The position numbers were made by a program, and so were the translations under genes. Below are positions 8,117-15,133 of a DNA stretch of 26,603 bases, one piece after another. Each line of letters starts with the position of its first letter. Positions within the stretch are counted from its first letter, which is position 1. This DNA comes from JBBIRT01 sp037441725. GTDB lineage: Bacteria; Desulfobacterota; BSN033; UBA1163. Below the pieces are notes generated by a model. The model saw only the letters and a list, made by a program, of their open reading frames with translations. It was not told the origin of the DNA and searched no databases. Location of the stretch: NCBI GenBank assembly GCA_037441725.1, contig JBBIRT010000031.1, positions 1-26,603 of the forward strand, read 5' to 3'.

Positions 8117-9867
8117 GACCTTTTTTCTTTCACATATTGGATCGCTAAATTCTTTAGTTCATAAAGGACATCGGTTACGGCCACTCCCTGAGGGCATTGT
8201 TCCTGACACTGATAGCAGGTCAAACAATCCCAAAGCATATTTGAACCAAAGGCAAGATCCCTCAACCCTAAACCAGCGGCATGCATGATTTGATGGGGTA
8301 GAAGTCCTAAGACCTCCTGGGGGTTTTCGTAATTAGCAACGACTGGGCAGACTGTTGTGCAGGTCTGACACCCAAAGCAAACAGAAAAATTCTTTGCCTG
8401 AGTGGAAAGACCAAGGCCACTTTGGAATTTCTTATCAGGAGGAGTTAAAGCAATGGTTTTTTCTTTCTCTCTCATTAATTCGCATTGGGCCAAGATGGCT
8501 TCTCTGGCCTGAAGGAGTGCATTTTGATAATCCTTAATTAAAATTTCACCTCTCATTAGACCGCGATAGTAGGAGAGAGGAGAGAGGATAAGAAATTCAG
8601 GATAGCCTTTCTGAAGAAGCATCTCTCTCACATTGAACCATAGATCCTGGAGGTCGATTCCTACAGGACATACTACTGTGCAACGTAGACAATTTGTACA
8701 GAGGTAGACCCCTTCTTGAATCTTTCGAAGTTCCTCCCCTTTGAGGCTTTTCCCAGAGGCCAGGGAACGAATGGCAGAGATCTTTTCGGATGGCAGGATA
8801 TAAATATTTTGGATCTCTTCATAGGTTTGAGCCACTGAGCAACGGAGGCTACAGGTACCACAATGAGTGCAGGCATCCAGTTCCAGAGCCCTCCGAGTCA
8901 TTTGGTTGGCTTCACGCAATTTCTCTTTATCTGCAATAGAGTTGACCAAAAGATTCATAGCACTCGAAAAGAGATGAAACATTTTGCTAAAAGGAAGATA
9001 GGCTAACCCCACAAGACAAGCAAGGACATGAAGGTACCACAGGAGGTGAGGGATTCGAGCCTGATCGATGCGGATTCCTATCGGATGGATCAATTTGGCA
9101 GTTCCGTATCCAGCAAAGGCTGATTGGTATTTGGTATGACACCCTGCGCAACTCGATTGATGAAATTCCTCTCCTTGGGCTAAAAGTCTTTCATCAAATG
9201 GTTCCTTGAGGTTTGGTGATACTGTTCCGAATTCCTTCACCCAATAGGCTTCAAGAGCCTTAAGCTCATTGGGATCACTTAAACCGGAGTATTCTTCAAC
9301 CATCCTTTTATAATCTGAATAGGCAACCATCTTCGTTGCCTCTAAAAATATCCCTGAAAGCATAATCACTGCAACAATAATGACAGCATAAAGATCCATT
9401 GCATTGGTTTTGAGACGGGGTGGTTTCAAAATAAATCTTCGATATAACGCAATGATAATCCCAATGATGACAAGGATTCCGAAGAAGTCTCTTAAAAACA
9501 AAAAAGGGTTGAGGGTAGGATAATAGGAATCAAAAAGTTTAGCAGTGATCAATTTGTCCAGGGCGTGCATCAATAGGAGGAGCATAAACCCTCCGTAGAT
9601 CAAGATGTGCATAACCCATCGAAGGAAATCTTCTCTCAAAATTCTATATTGAAGAAGGACGTCTAAAACGAAGCTCTTTAAAAGATTAATGATTCTTAAA
9701 CTGAAGAGGGTAGCAAAGATTCCTTGGAGAGCATAGAAAAACCTTCTTGAGCCTGAAATCTCAACACTTCCAATTCCGATCTTATATCGAAACCAATTTG
9801 ATATCTTATAGATTAAACCAATAATGAAGATGATTAAGGAGAGGAATAAGGAAAATTTAAAAAACAT
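8113..9867 (-). CDS. Membrane HdrC fusion: NarI-like cytochrome b with c-heme motif plus four [4Fe-4S] motifs
   Basis: A 584-aa fusion. Residues 1-300 have about six hydrophobic helices (roughly 4-22, 45-62, 84-103, 125-142, 157-175, 274-296), with candidate heme b histidines H87, H101, H280 and H298, as in NarI/DsrM-like quinone-linked cytochromes. The loop between helices 5 and 6 holds C240-AG-CH244, a c-type heme motif, implying that loop is periplasmic. Residues 333-343 (CTHCGTCSLRC) and 390-400 (CTNCLRCTVVC) are one ferredoxin pair. Residues 497-507 (CFGCQTCTTVC) and 548-558 (CLTCYQCQEQC) are the HdrC-like pair. There is no CCG domain; that part is the separate hdrB, which overlaps by 4 nt. 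It would anchor the Hdr-formate dehydrogenase complex to the quinone pool. The ATG at 9867 has no obvious Shine-Dalgarno. Confidence 0.85.
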   Translation of the reverse strand: MFFKFSLFLSLIIFIIGLIYKISNWFRYKIGIGSVEISGSRRFFYALQGIFATLFSLRIINLLKSFVLDVLLQYRILREDFLRWVMHILIYGGFMLLLLMHALDKLITAKLFDSYYPTLNPFLFLRDFFGILVIIGIIIALYRRFILKPPRLKTNAMDLYAVIIVAVIMLSGIFLEATKMVAYSDYKRMVEEYSGLSDPNELKALEAYWVKEFGTVSPNLKEPFDERLLAQGEEFHQSSCAGCHTKYQSAFAGYGTAKLIHPIGIRIDQARIPHLLWYLHVLACLVGLAYLPFSKMFHLFSSAMNLLVNSIADKEKLREANQMTRRALELDACTHCGTCSLRCSVAQTYEEIQNIYILPSEKISAIRSLASGKSLKGEELRKIQEGVYLCTNCLRCTVVCPVGIDLQDLWFNVREMLLQKGYPEFLILSPLSYYRGLMRGEILIKDYQNALLQAREAILAQCELMREKEKTIALTPPDKKFQSGLGLSTQAKNFSVCFGCQTCTTVCPVVANYENPQEVLGLLPHQIMHAAGLGLRDLAFGSNMLWDCLTCYQCQEQCPQGVAVTDVLYELKNLAIQYVKEKRS

Positions 9868-9915
9868 AATTTTTAAATGACAAAACTTTGTGAATTTTTT
9901 AATTTGACCGTCTCA

Positions 9916-9944
9916 TTCCTAAACCATACAGAAACTTTTGTCAA
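9916..9944 (-). promoter_or_regulatory. Candidate promoter of the hdrCBA-mvhD-fdhBA unit
   Basis: On the minus strand TTGACA (9939-9944) is followed by a 17-nt spacer and TAGGAA (9916-9921), a weak -10, about 50 bp before the first ATG. The decamer ACTTGACAAA (9937-9946) and nonamer AAAGTTTCT (9930-9938) also occur in front of nuoA, which suggests shared control of the two units. Confidence 0.45.
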
Positions 9945-10196
9945 GTCATATTTTTTAGAACGGTGATTTCATTCTTTAAATCTTTAAGGATCGGCTCTTT
10001 AATTTAATTTTAACTTTCAATTTAAATTTCTTCAATAAATGTGAGATGCAAATATAATTATTTTCTTTATTACATAGAAGTTCGTATCCAATAGAATTTC
10101 ATACCCAATAGTGGGAGCGTATTTTGACCTTTATATATTTAAAGCTCTCATCGACACAAGTGGCTGGGTCTTTTTAGCAGCAGGGAGGGGGATAAG

Positions 10197-10225
10197 TTGA
10201 CAAAATTAATAAAAATATTAATAAT
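10197..10225 (+). promoter_or_regulatory. Candidate promoter of the decayed antitoxin-like gene
   Basis: Perfect TTGACA (10197-10202), exact 17-nt spacer, then AATAAT (10220-10225), a five-of-six match to the -10 consensus. The predicted transcription start would fall within a few bases of the ATG at 10234, giving an almost leaderless message. It may still drive transcription into nfo. Confidence 0.5.
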
Positions 10226-10233
10226 GGCTTCTT

Positions 10234-10671
10234 ATGAAATATTCTGAATTGAGGAAATTAAGAAAGGTCTCCTATTTCCCAATTGATTCCGTGGCTAATT
10301 TGCTTAATATAAAAGCTCCTTTTGCAGCAGTCCTTTGTAAAAGGTATCCTAAAAAGGGTTACTCGTGAGAATCAAAAAAAATTTTTATGTTTTTAAAGAA
10401 AGATGGCGGCAAAATTCTACTCCTGACTTTTACAGTATTTCTAAGATCCTTCAAGTTCTTTCATATGACTCTGTTATGACGGCCCTTTCCTTTTATGAGA
10501 TAGCAACCCAGGTTCAAAGGATTTTTTCCCGAAGCTATTAGGGATCAGGAAATCAACCGAATATGATATAGAAAATATATCTTTTAAATCTTATAAAATA
10601 AAAAGATCGCTTTATTTCGATGTTGTAAAAAAAAAGATTTTTTATTGCCGCAAAAAAGGTATTATTGAAGT
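10234..10671 (+). pseudogene. Frameshifted AbiEi-like (type IV antitoxin / viral-defence regulator) remnant
   Basis: Three overlapping frames read like one protein. Frame A (10234-10368) begins MKYSELRKLRKVSYFPIDSV, a winged-helix-like start, and stops after KKGYS. One base back, frame B (10365-10541) continues VRIKKNFYVFKERW, then DFYSISKILQVLSYDSVMTA and LSFYEIATQVQ, the pattern of AbiEi-type regulators (basic beta-wing 'vkrGlYvl', then 'psyiSletALsyyg'). After a stop, a third stretch (about 10586-10671) reads SYKIKRSLYFDVVKKK. Family assignment is from pattern memory only. At least one frameshift and several stops make it non-functional. No AbiEii toxin partner follows; nfo comes next. Confidence 0.5.
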
Positions 10672-10710
10672 TAATTTTTATTGATAAAAAGGATAATAAA
10701 AGAAGATAAG

Positions 10711-11553
10711 ATGCGTTTTGGTTTTCATATCTCTATTTCTGAGGGATTTTCTAAAGTAGTTGAGCAGGCCGAGATTCGGAGCTGTGAAACAATCCAACTA
10801 TTTTCAAGAAATCCAAGGGGATGGGCCTATCATCCACTTAGAGAAGAAGAGGTTTATTCTTTCCAATGCCAAATAAGGGAAAAAGGCATCTATCCCGTAT
10901 TTCTTCATCTTCCATATCTTCCAAACATTGCCTCATCTCAATCAAAATTCTATAGAAGGTCTATCGAATCCATTATAAAGGATCTCGAAAGGGCAGAAAT
11001 TATTGGAGCCCAATTCCTGATCATCCATATTGGTCATCGCCTGGAATCCTCGGAGGAGGAGGCCATTGATGCTGTAATCCATGGAATAAATCAGGTCTTC
11101 CGGAGAATCAAAAACTCCGTAACCCTCCTTTTTGAGAACACCGCAGGTCAGGGAACGGAGATCGGCTATGAGTTTGAGCAGATGAAGAAGATCATCGATG
11201 GGATTGAGGAGAGAGAAAGGGTTGGGGTCTGCCTCGATACTGCCCATGCCTTTGAGGCAGGATATGATCTTTCTAAACAGGATGGGATTGAAAGAACCCT
11301 TGAATCTTTTGAGAGATTAATTGGCCTGAAACGTCTCCATCTCCTTCATTTAAACGATTCAAAAACTCCCCTCGGATCGAGAAAAGACAGACACTGGCAT
11401 ATTGGAGAGGGATTCATTGGATTGGAGGGATTCAGATATCTAATCAATCATCCTTTACTCAACGGCCTTCCTGGAATCATGGAAACCCCAAGAAAGGATA
11501 CCTTAGAAGACATAAAAAACATGAAGGTGGTAAGGAGTCTTATCGAAAAATGA
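10711..11553 (+). CDS. nfo: Endonuclease IV (AP endonuclease)
   Basis: Zinc-dependent endonuclease cutting 5' of abasic sites in base-excision repair. The protein is 280 aa, the usual size. From the ATG at 10711 all nine metal ligands are present, each exactly three positions before its E. coli counterpart: H66, H106, E142, D176, H179, H213, D226, H228, E258 (for example CLDTAHAFEAGYD and DRHWHIGEGF). A TTG 30 nt upstream would add ten lysine/isoleucine-rich residues before the conserved MRFGFHIS start, so I reject it. It is the only intact plus-strand gene and converges on rplQ with 27 bp between the stops. No clear own promoter was seen; the promoter of the remnant upstream may serve. Confidence 0.95.
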   Translation: MRFGFHISISEGFSKVVEQAEIRSCETIQLFSRNPRGWAYHPLREEEVYSFQCQIREKGIYPVFLHLPYLPNIASSQSKFYRRSIESIIKDLERAEIIGAQFLIIHIGHRLESSEEEAIDAVIHGINQVFRRIKNSVTLLFENTAGQGTEIGYEFEQMKKIIDGIEERERVGVCLDTAHAFEAGYDLSKQDGIERTLESFERLIGLKRLHLLHLNDSKTPLGSRKDRHWHIGEGFIGLEGFRYLINHPLLNGLPGIMETPRKDTLEDIKNMKVVRSLIEK

Positions 11554-11580
11554 GGGTGGTCCTACTTTCAGCTCATGGGT

Positions 11581-12027
11581 CTATTTCTCTTTCTCTTCTT
11601 TCTTTTTAGATGTGACCTTCTCAAGCACCTCCTTGGCCTTTTTTATAGTCGATCTCTTCTTATCAGGTGTAGCTAAATGAACTAATTCCACTAATGAAAG
11701 CGGAGCGCCATCTCCCTGACGCCATCCCAATCTATAGACACGGGTATAGCCTCCTGTCCTGTCTTTGAACCTTGGGGCAATTTCATCAAAGAGTTTTTTT
11801 ACAATCCCCTCATCCCGAAGAAGGGCAAAGGCTTTTCTTCGGGCATGGAGGGTCCCTTCCTTCCCTAAACTGATGATTCGATCTGCCCAGCTCCGAAGCT
11901 CTTTTCCCTTGGCCAATGTGGTTCTGATCCGTTCATACTGAAGTAAAGAAACGAGCATATTTCTGAACATCAACTCACGATGTTTTGTATGACGACTCAA
12001 TTTTCTCCCAACCACTCGATGTCTCAT
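11581..12027 (-). CDS. rplQ: 50S ribosomal protein L17
   Basis: Large-subunit protein near the tunnel exit, classically the last gene of the alpha operon. It is 148 aa: the family core MRHRVVGRKLSRHTKHRELM, then FRNMLVSLLQYERIRTTLAKGKELR, and the C-terminal RLGWRQGDGAPLSLVELV. About 28 Lys/Glu-rich residues follow (KKRSTIKKAKEV...), longer than the minimal 117-130 aa bacterial form and probably disordered. AGGAGG precedes the ATG, 9 nt after the rpoA stop. It ends 27 bp from the stop of the convergent nfo without a recognisable intrinsic terminator. Confidence 0.97.
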   Translation of the reverse strand: MRHRVVGRKLSRHTKHRELMFRNMLVSLLQYERIRTTLAKGKELRSWADRIISLGKEGTLHARRKAFALLRDEGIVKKLFDEIAPRFKDRTGGYTRVYRLGWRQGDGAPLSLVELVHLATPDKKRSTIKKAKEVLEKVTSKKKEEKEK

Positions 12028-12036
12028 CCCTGCCTC

Positions 12037-13062
12037 CTATCCTGTAGCCCCTGACTCCGCTTCTCCCTCCTTCTTCTTGGGAGGCCAATTTTCTAATTTC
12101 ATTCCCAAGCTCAATCCCATCCCGGCTAAAATTTCCTTGATCTCATTAAGAGACTTGCGGCCAAAATTCTTCGTATCCAAGATCTCAGCCTCGGTTTTTT
12201 GAACGAGATCTCCAATCAATTTGATATTGGCATATTTCAAACAGTTGGCTGAGCGAACTGAAAGTTCAAGCTCATCCACGCTTCGAAGGAGGTTTTCATT
12301 AAAGGCATCCTTTTTCTCCTCTTCTTCGGATTGGGCCACCTCTTCCTCTTCTTCCTCTTCTTCAAACGTGATAAAAATGGAGAGCTGATCCTTCAATATC
12401 TTGGCTGCATGGGCAACCGCTTCTTCGGGGTTGATACTCCCATCGGTCCAGACCTCTAAGGTCAACTTATCATAATCGGTGATCTGTCCGACCCGTGCAT
12501 TCGTCACAGTGTAGTTCACCTTTTTAATTGGAGAAAAGATCGCATCCATAGGGATGGTGCCAATGGGTTGATTCTCCTCTTTGTTTCTTTCTGCAGGGAC
12601 ATATCCTCTTCCCATCTTCACCACCATCTCCATGGAAAGTCTTCCATCTCTTGAAAGGGTAGCAAGGTAATGCTCAGGATTTAAGATCTCTACTGCATCC
12701 CCTGTGAGGATATCTCCTGCTTTAAGGACTTTTGGACCTTCTGCCTTCACCCGAATGGTCTTTGGACCTTCGGTATGAAGTTTCAACCGAACCTCCTTAA
12801 GATTAAGGATGATCTCTGTGACATCCTCTTTGATCCCAGGGATTGTAGAAAATTCGTGTAAGACCCCATCAATTTTAACCGAAGTGATGGCGGCCCCCTG
12901 TAAGGAAGAGAGCAGGATTCGCCGAAGTGAATTTCCAATGGTGATCCCAAAACCCCTCTCAAAGGGCTCTGCGGAAAATTTTCCATAAAAAGGGGTGAGC
13001 GTCTCTTTTTCCACCTCCAATGTTTTGGGTCGAATCAGGTCTTTCCAACTTTTTTGAACCAT
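12037..13062 (-). CDS. rpoA: RNA polymerase alpha subunit
   Basis: Alpha subunit (341 aa) that nucleates RNA polymerase assembly and contacts UP elements and activators. The N-terminal dimerisation domain shows FGITIGNSLRRILLSSLQGAA (given as two pieces: FGITIGNSLRR and ILLSSLQGAA) and the LEVWTDGSI strand. The C-terminal domain has LLRSVDELELSVRSANCLK and NFGRKSLNEIKEILAGMGL. The linker between them is strikingly acidic (about residues 234-250, eight consecutive Glu, then EEEEKKDA). Shine-Dalgarno GGAGGAAAT. Gene order rpsD-rpoA-rplQ is the usual alpha operon end. Confidence 0.98.
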   Translation of the reverse strand: MVQKSWKDLIRPKTLEVEKETLTPFYGKFSAEPFERGFGITIGNSLRRILLSSLQGAAITSVKIDGVLHEFSTIPGIKEDVTEIILNLKEVRLKLHTEGPKTIRVKAEGPKVLKAGDILTGDAVEILNPEHYLATLSRDGRLSMEMVVKMGRGYVPAERNKEENQPIGTIPMDAIFSPIKKVNYTVTNARVGQITDYDKLTLEVWTDGSINPEEAVAHAAKILKDQLSIFITFEEEEEEEEVAQSEEEEKKDAFNENLLRSVDELELSVRSANCLKYANIKLIGDLVQKTEAEILDTKNFGRKSLNEIKEILAGMGLSLGMKLENWPPKKKEGEAESGATG

Positions 13063-13074
13063 ATTTCCTCCAAA

Positions 13075-13701
13075 TTACTTTGAGTATAACTCAACGATTA
13101 ACTTCTCTTGGATCGGGAAGGTAATATCTTCCCGCGTTGGTAAAGCCTTCACACTCCCTTTCATTTGTTCCTTATCCAACTCTAGCCATTGGGGGACGCC
13201 TCGCCGGGCCATCCCTTCCAGAGCATCTAAAATACGTGCAATCTTCTTGCTCTTCTCCCGCACTTCAATGACATCTCCTGGATTCACAAGATAGGAAGGA
13301 ATGTTGACTTTGGTCTGGTTAACTAAAAAGTGGTTGTGTCGTACAAGTTGACGTGCTTCGTTTCTTGAACTGGCAAAACCAAGACGATAAACAATGTTAT
13401 CCAATCTCCTTTCTAATAGGGAGAGGAGATTCTCTCCTGTAATCCCCTTCCGGCGATCTGCTTCCTTGAAAATATTCCGGAACTGGTTTTCTAAAACCCC
13501 ATAAATCCTTTTTACCTTCTGCTTCTCCCTAAGCTGGGACCCATAATCGGAAATCTTTTTTCGATTCTGGCCATGCTGACCAGGAGGATAATTTCTTCGG
13601 TCGAAAGCACACTTTTCGGTATAACATCTCTCCCCTTTAAGGAAGAGCTTGATATTTTCCCTCCGACACAACCGACAAACCGATTGGGTATATCTTGCCA
13701 A
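13075..13701 (-). CDS. rpsD: 30S ribosomal protein S4, zinc-type
   Basis: Primary 16S rRNA binder and, in many bacteria, translational repressor of the alpha operon. The protein is 208 aa with an N-terminal zinc-knuckle set C9xxC12...C26xxxxC31, the basic FDRRNYPPGQHG motif and an S4 RNA-binding domain (RLDNIVYRLGFASSRNEARQ, then LVRHNHFLVN). The start codon is TTG at 13701, supported by TAGGAGGT at the right distance and by the family start MARYT. It is followed by rpoA after 12 nt and preceded by rpsK with a 72-bp spacer. Confidence 0.97.
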   Translation of the reverse strand: MARYTQSVCRLCRRENIKLFLKGERCYTEKCAFDRRNYPPGQHGQNRKKISDYGSQLREKQKVKRIYGVLENQFRNIFKEADRRKGITGENLLSLLERRLDNIVYRLGFASSRNEARQLVRHNHFLVNQTKVNIPSYLVNPGDVIEVREKSKKIARILDALEGMARRGVPQWLELDKEQMKGSVKALPTREDITFPIQEKLIVELYSK

Positions 13702-13773
13702 TGCTAACCTCCTAATTTAAGTAAGTTTCTTTCTGGGAATCACCATTCAGAATCTCTCTCATCATGGGAATTC

Positions 13774-14163
13774 TTAAACACGTCTTCTTTTAGGGGGACG
13801 ACATCCATTGTGGGGGATCGGTGTAACATCTTTAATGAGGTGAACTTTTAAGCCCGCGGCTTGAAGTGATCGAAGGGCCGATTCCCTTCCTGCTCCAGGT
13901 CCCTTCACATAAACATCAATGGATCGTACCCCATGTTCCATAGCCTTTTTCGCTGCATCCTCTGCTGCCATTTGAGCCGCAAAAGGGGTACTCTTGCGAG
14001 AACCTTTAAATCCTTGGGTGCCAGCACTTGACCAGGTCACCACATTTCCTTCTGTATCGGTAATGGTGATAATGGTATTGTTAAAGGTCGCTTGGATATG
14101 GGCAATTCCTGTCTGAATGTTCTTTTTCACCTTCTTTTTCTTTATCCCTTGCCCTTTGGGCAT
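13774..14163 (-). CDS. rpsK: 30S ribosomal protein S11
   Basis: Platform protein of the small subunit, 129 aa. The signature sequence runs HIQATFNNTIITITDTEGNV, VTWSSAGTQGFKGSRKSTPF, AAEDAAKKAMEHGVRSIDVY and VKGPGAGRESALRSLQAAG, ending in the basic tail CRPPKRRRV. The start has AGGAGGAGTT upstream. It sits between rpsM (39 nt before) and rpsD in the alpha operon. Nothing unusual. Confidence 0.98.
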   Translation of the reverse strand: MPKGQGIKKKKVKKNIQTGIAHIQATFNNTIITITDTEGNVVTWSSAGTQGFKGSRKSTPFAAQMAAEDAAKKAMEHGVRSIDVYVKGPGAGRESALRSLQAAGLKVHLIKDVTPIPHNGCRPPKRRRV

Positions 14164-14202
14164 AACTCCTCCTATCTTCCTTTCTTAATGATCAAAGTCC
14201 TT

Positions 14203-14589
14203 TTACCCCGCTGATTCCTTCTCTTTCTTCTTACCAATAATGGCCCGCCGCGGTCCTTTTCGGGTGCGAGCATTGGTATGGGTCCTTTGGCCACGCACCG
14301 GTAGGGATTTGCGGTGCCTTAGTCCGCGGTAGGAGCCAATATCCATCAGTCGCTTGATATTGGTGGCTACCTCTCGCCGCAAATCTCCTTCTACCTTATA
14401 CTCTTGCTCAATGATATCTCGAATCCGAACCACTTCGGCCTCTGTAAGTTTGCTGACCTTCGTATCCTTATTGATATTCGCCTTTTCAAGAATCTTGTTG
14501 GAAGAGGGTCTTCCAATCCCATAGATATAAGTCAGGGCAATCTCTACCCGCTTATCCTTTGGAAGATCAACCCCTGCAATACGTGCCAT
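14203..14589 (-). CDS. rpsM: 30S ribosomal protein S13
   Basis: Head protein of the small subunit contacting tRNA and L5, 128 aa. Family motifs: MARIAGVDLPKDKRVEIALT, YIYGIGRPSSNKIL, SYRGLRHRKSLPVRGQRTHT, NARTRKGPRRA, then a basic tail. AAGGAGCTCAAAG precedes the ATG. The 119-nt leader between rpmJ and this gene carries a strong inverted repeat (14633-14675), where alpha-operon control by S4 acts in E. coli. Confidence 0.98.
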   Translation of the reverse strand: MARIAGVDLPKDKRVEIALTYIYGIGRPSSNKILEKANINKDTKVSKLTEAEVVRIRDIIEQEYKVEGDLRREVATNIKRLMDIGSYRGLRHRKSLPVRGQRTHTNARTRKGPRRAIIGKKKEKESAG

Positions 14590-14632
14590 CTTTGAGCTCC
14601 TTGGTCGCCGTTTGAGGATGGTGGGCCGCTAC

Positions 14633-14675
14633 ACTTGAGGTCGGAGGTAAAAAATCTTTATCCTTAACCTCAAGT
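14633..14675 (-). promoter_or_regulatory. Inverted repeat in the rpsM leader, candidate S4-type regulatory structure
   Basis: On the minus strand ACTTGAGGT (14667-14675) and ACCTCAAGT (14633-14641) form a perfect 9-bp stem around 25 nt that include a T-run. A second ACCTC inside the loop could compete for the same GAGGT. Alternative pairing of this kind suggests a switch or pseudoknot before rpsM. No sequence match to the E. coli S4 site is claimed. Confidence 0.4.
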
Positions 14676-14708
14676 CTTGCTCGGGTGGAACGCCCCTCTA
14701 ACCTCTTT

Positions 14709-14822
14709 TTAGCCTTGTCTTTGTTTGTGTTTGGGATTTTCACAGATCACCCGGATCACTCTTTTCCGTCTAACAATTTTACACTTATCACAGATCTTCT
14801 TAACAGATGCCCTTACTTTCAC
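14709..14822 (-). CDS. rpmJ: 50S ribosomal protein L36, zinc (C+) type
   Basis: A short gene of 37 codons plus stop that ORF callers with length cut-offs miss. It reads (GTG)MKVRASVKKICDKCKIV, then RRKRVIRVICENPKHKQRQG, with the zinc ligands C11, C14, C27 and H32. The start is GTG at 14820-14822 with GAGGT just upstream; no ATG is available. It lies between infA and rpsM, the usual position at the spc/alpha junction. A perfect hairpin is found just before it. Confidence 0.96.
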   Translation of the reverse strand: MKVRASVKKICDKCKIVRRKRVIRVICENPKHKQRQG

Positions 14823-14838
14823 GCCTTTACCTCGATTC

Positions 14839-14856
14839 GTGAATCATTCGATTCAC
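14839..14856 (-). promoter_or_regulatory. Perfect stem-loop between infA and rpmJ
   Basis: GTGAATC (14850-14856), loop GAAT (14846-14849), GATTCAC (14839-14845): seven perfect pairs, 17 nt before the rpmJ GTG and close to its Shine-Dalgarno. No T-run follows, so it is not an intrinsic terminator. It could set L36 translation or be a processing site. Confidence 0.4.
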
Positions 14857-14895
14857 CGAAAAGTTTTAATGCTAAATGGCTTCATCATCGAGAGT

Positions 14896-15114
14896 CTATT
14901 TCTCTCTGAAAATAATTCTTCCCCGTGAGAGATCGTACGGAGAAAGTTCTAATGTCACTTTATCGCCGGGGAGGATTTTAATGAAGTGCATTCTCATCTT
15001 TCCAGAGATGTGAGCCAGCACCTTATGACCATTCTCCAGCTCAACTCGAAACATTGCATTGGGAAGCGTCTCTAAAACCCTTCCTTCAACCTGGATCGCA
15101 TCCTCCTTTGGCAT
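14896..15114 (-). CDS. infA: Translation initiation factor IF-1
   Basis: S1-like OB-fold factor that binds the A site during initiation, 72 aa. It reads MPKEDAIQVEGRVLETLPNA, MFRVELENGHKVLAHISGKM, RMHFIKILPGDKVTLELSPY, DLSRGRIIFREK, the whole family consensus. The ATG at 15114 is chosen over a start 15 nt upstream because GGAGATAAT directly precedes it. It follows adk after 19 nt; the map gene usual at this place is missing. Confidence 0.97.
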   Translation of the reverse strand: MPKEDAIQVEGRVLETLPNAMFRVELENGHKVLAHISGKMRMHFIKILPGDKVTLELSPYDLSRGRIIFREK

Positions 15115-15133
15115 ATTATCTCCATCCACCCCT

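Larger units (their letters stand above)
9868..10233. other. AT-rich intergenic stretch
   Basis: 366 bp with no intact gene. It holds the candidate promoter of the hdr unit on the minus strand and, at its right end, TTGACA (10197-10202), a 17-nt spacer and AATAAT (10220-10225) on the plus strand, pointing to the remnant that follows. A near-repeat of GTATCCAATAG / ATACCCAATAG lies at about 10085-10111. I found no tRNA, no clear terminator and no recognisable protein in any frame. Confidence 0.5.

Noticed and set aside
9990..10200. Possible PIN-like toxin fragment on the minus strand (reads YEILLDTNFYVI in one frame)
   Set aside because: Only a dozen residues look right and stops lie close on both sides; too weak to call.
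9868..10233. tRNA-Sec (selC) gene near the selenoprotein cluster
   Set aside because: No cloverleaf, long acceptor arm or CCA end was found by eye.
10681..10710. TTG start ten codons upstream for nfo
   Set aside because: The family begins at MRFGFHIS, and metal-ligand numbering from the ATG at 10711 fits E. coli with a constant offset.
11554..11580. Intrinsic terminator between the convergent nfo and rplQ
   Set aside because: Only ATGAG/CTCAT can pair and no T-run follows on either strand.
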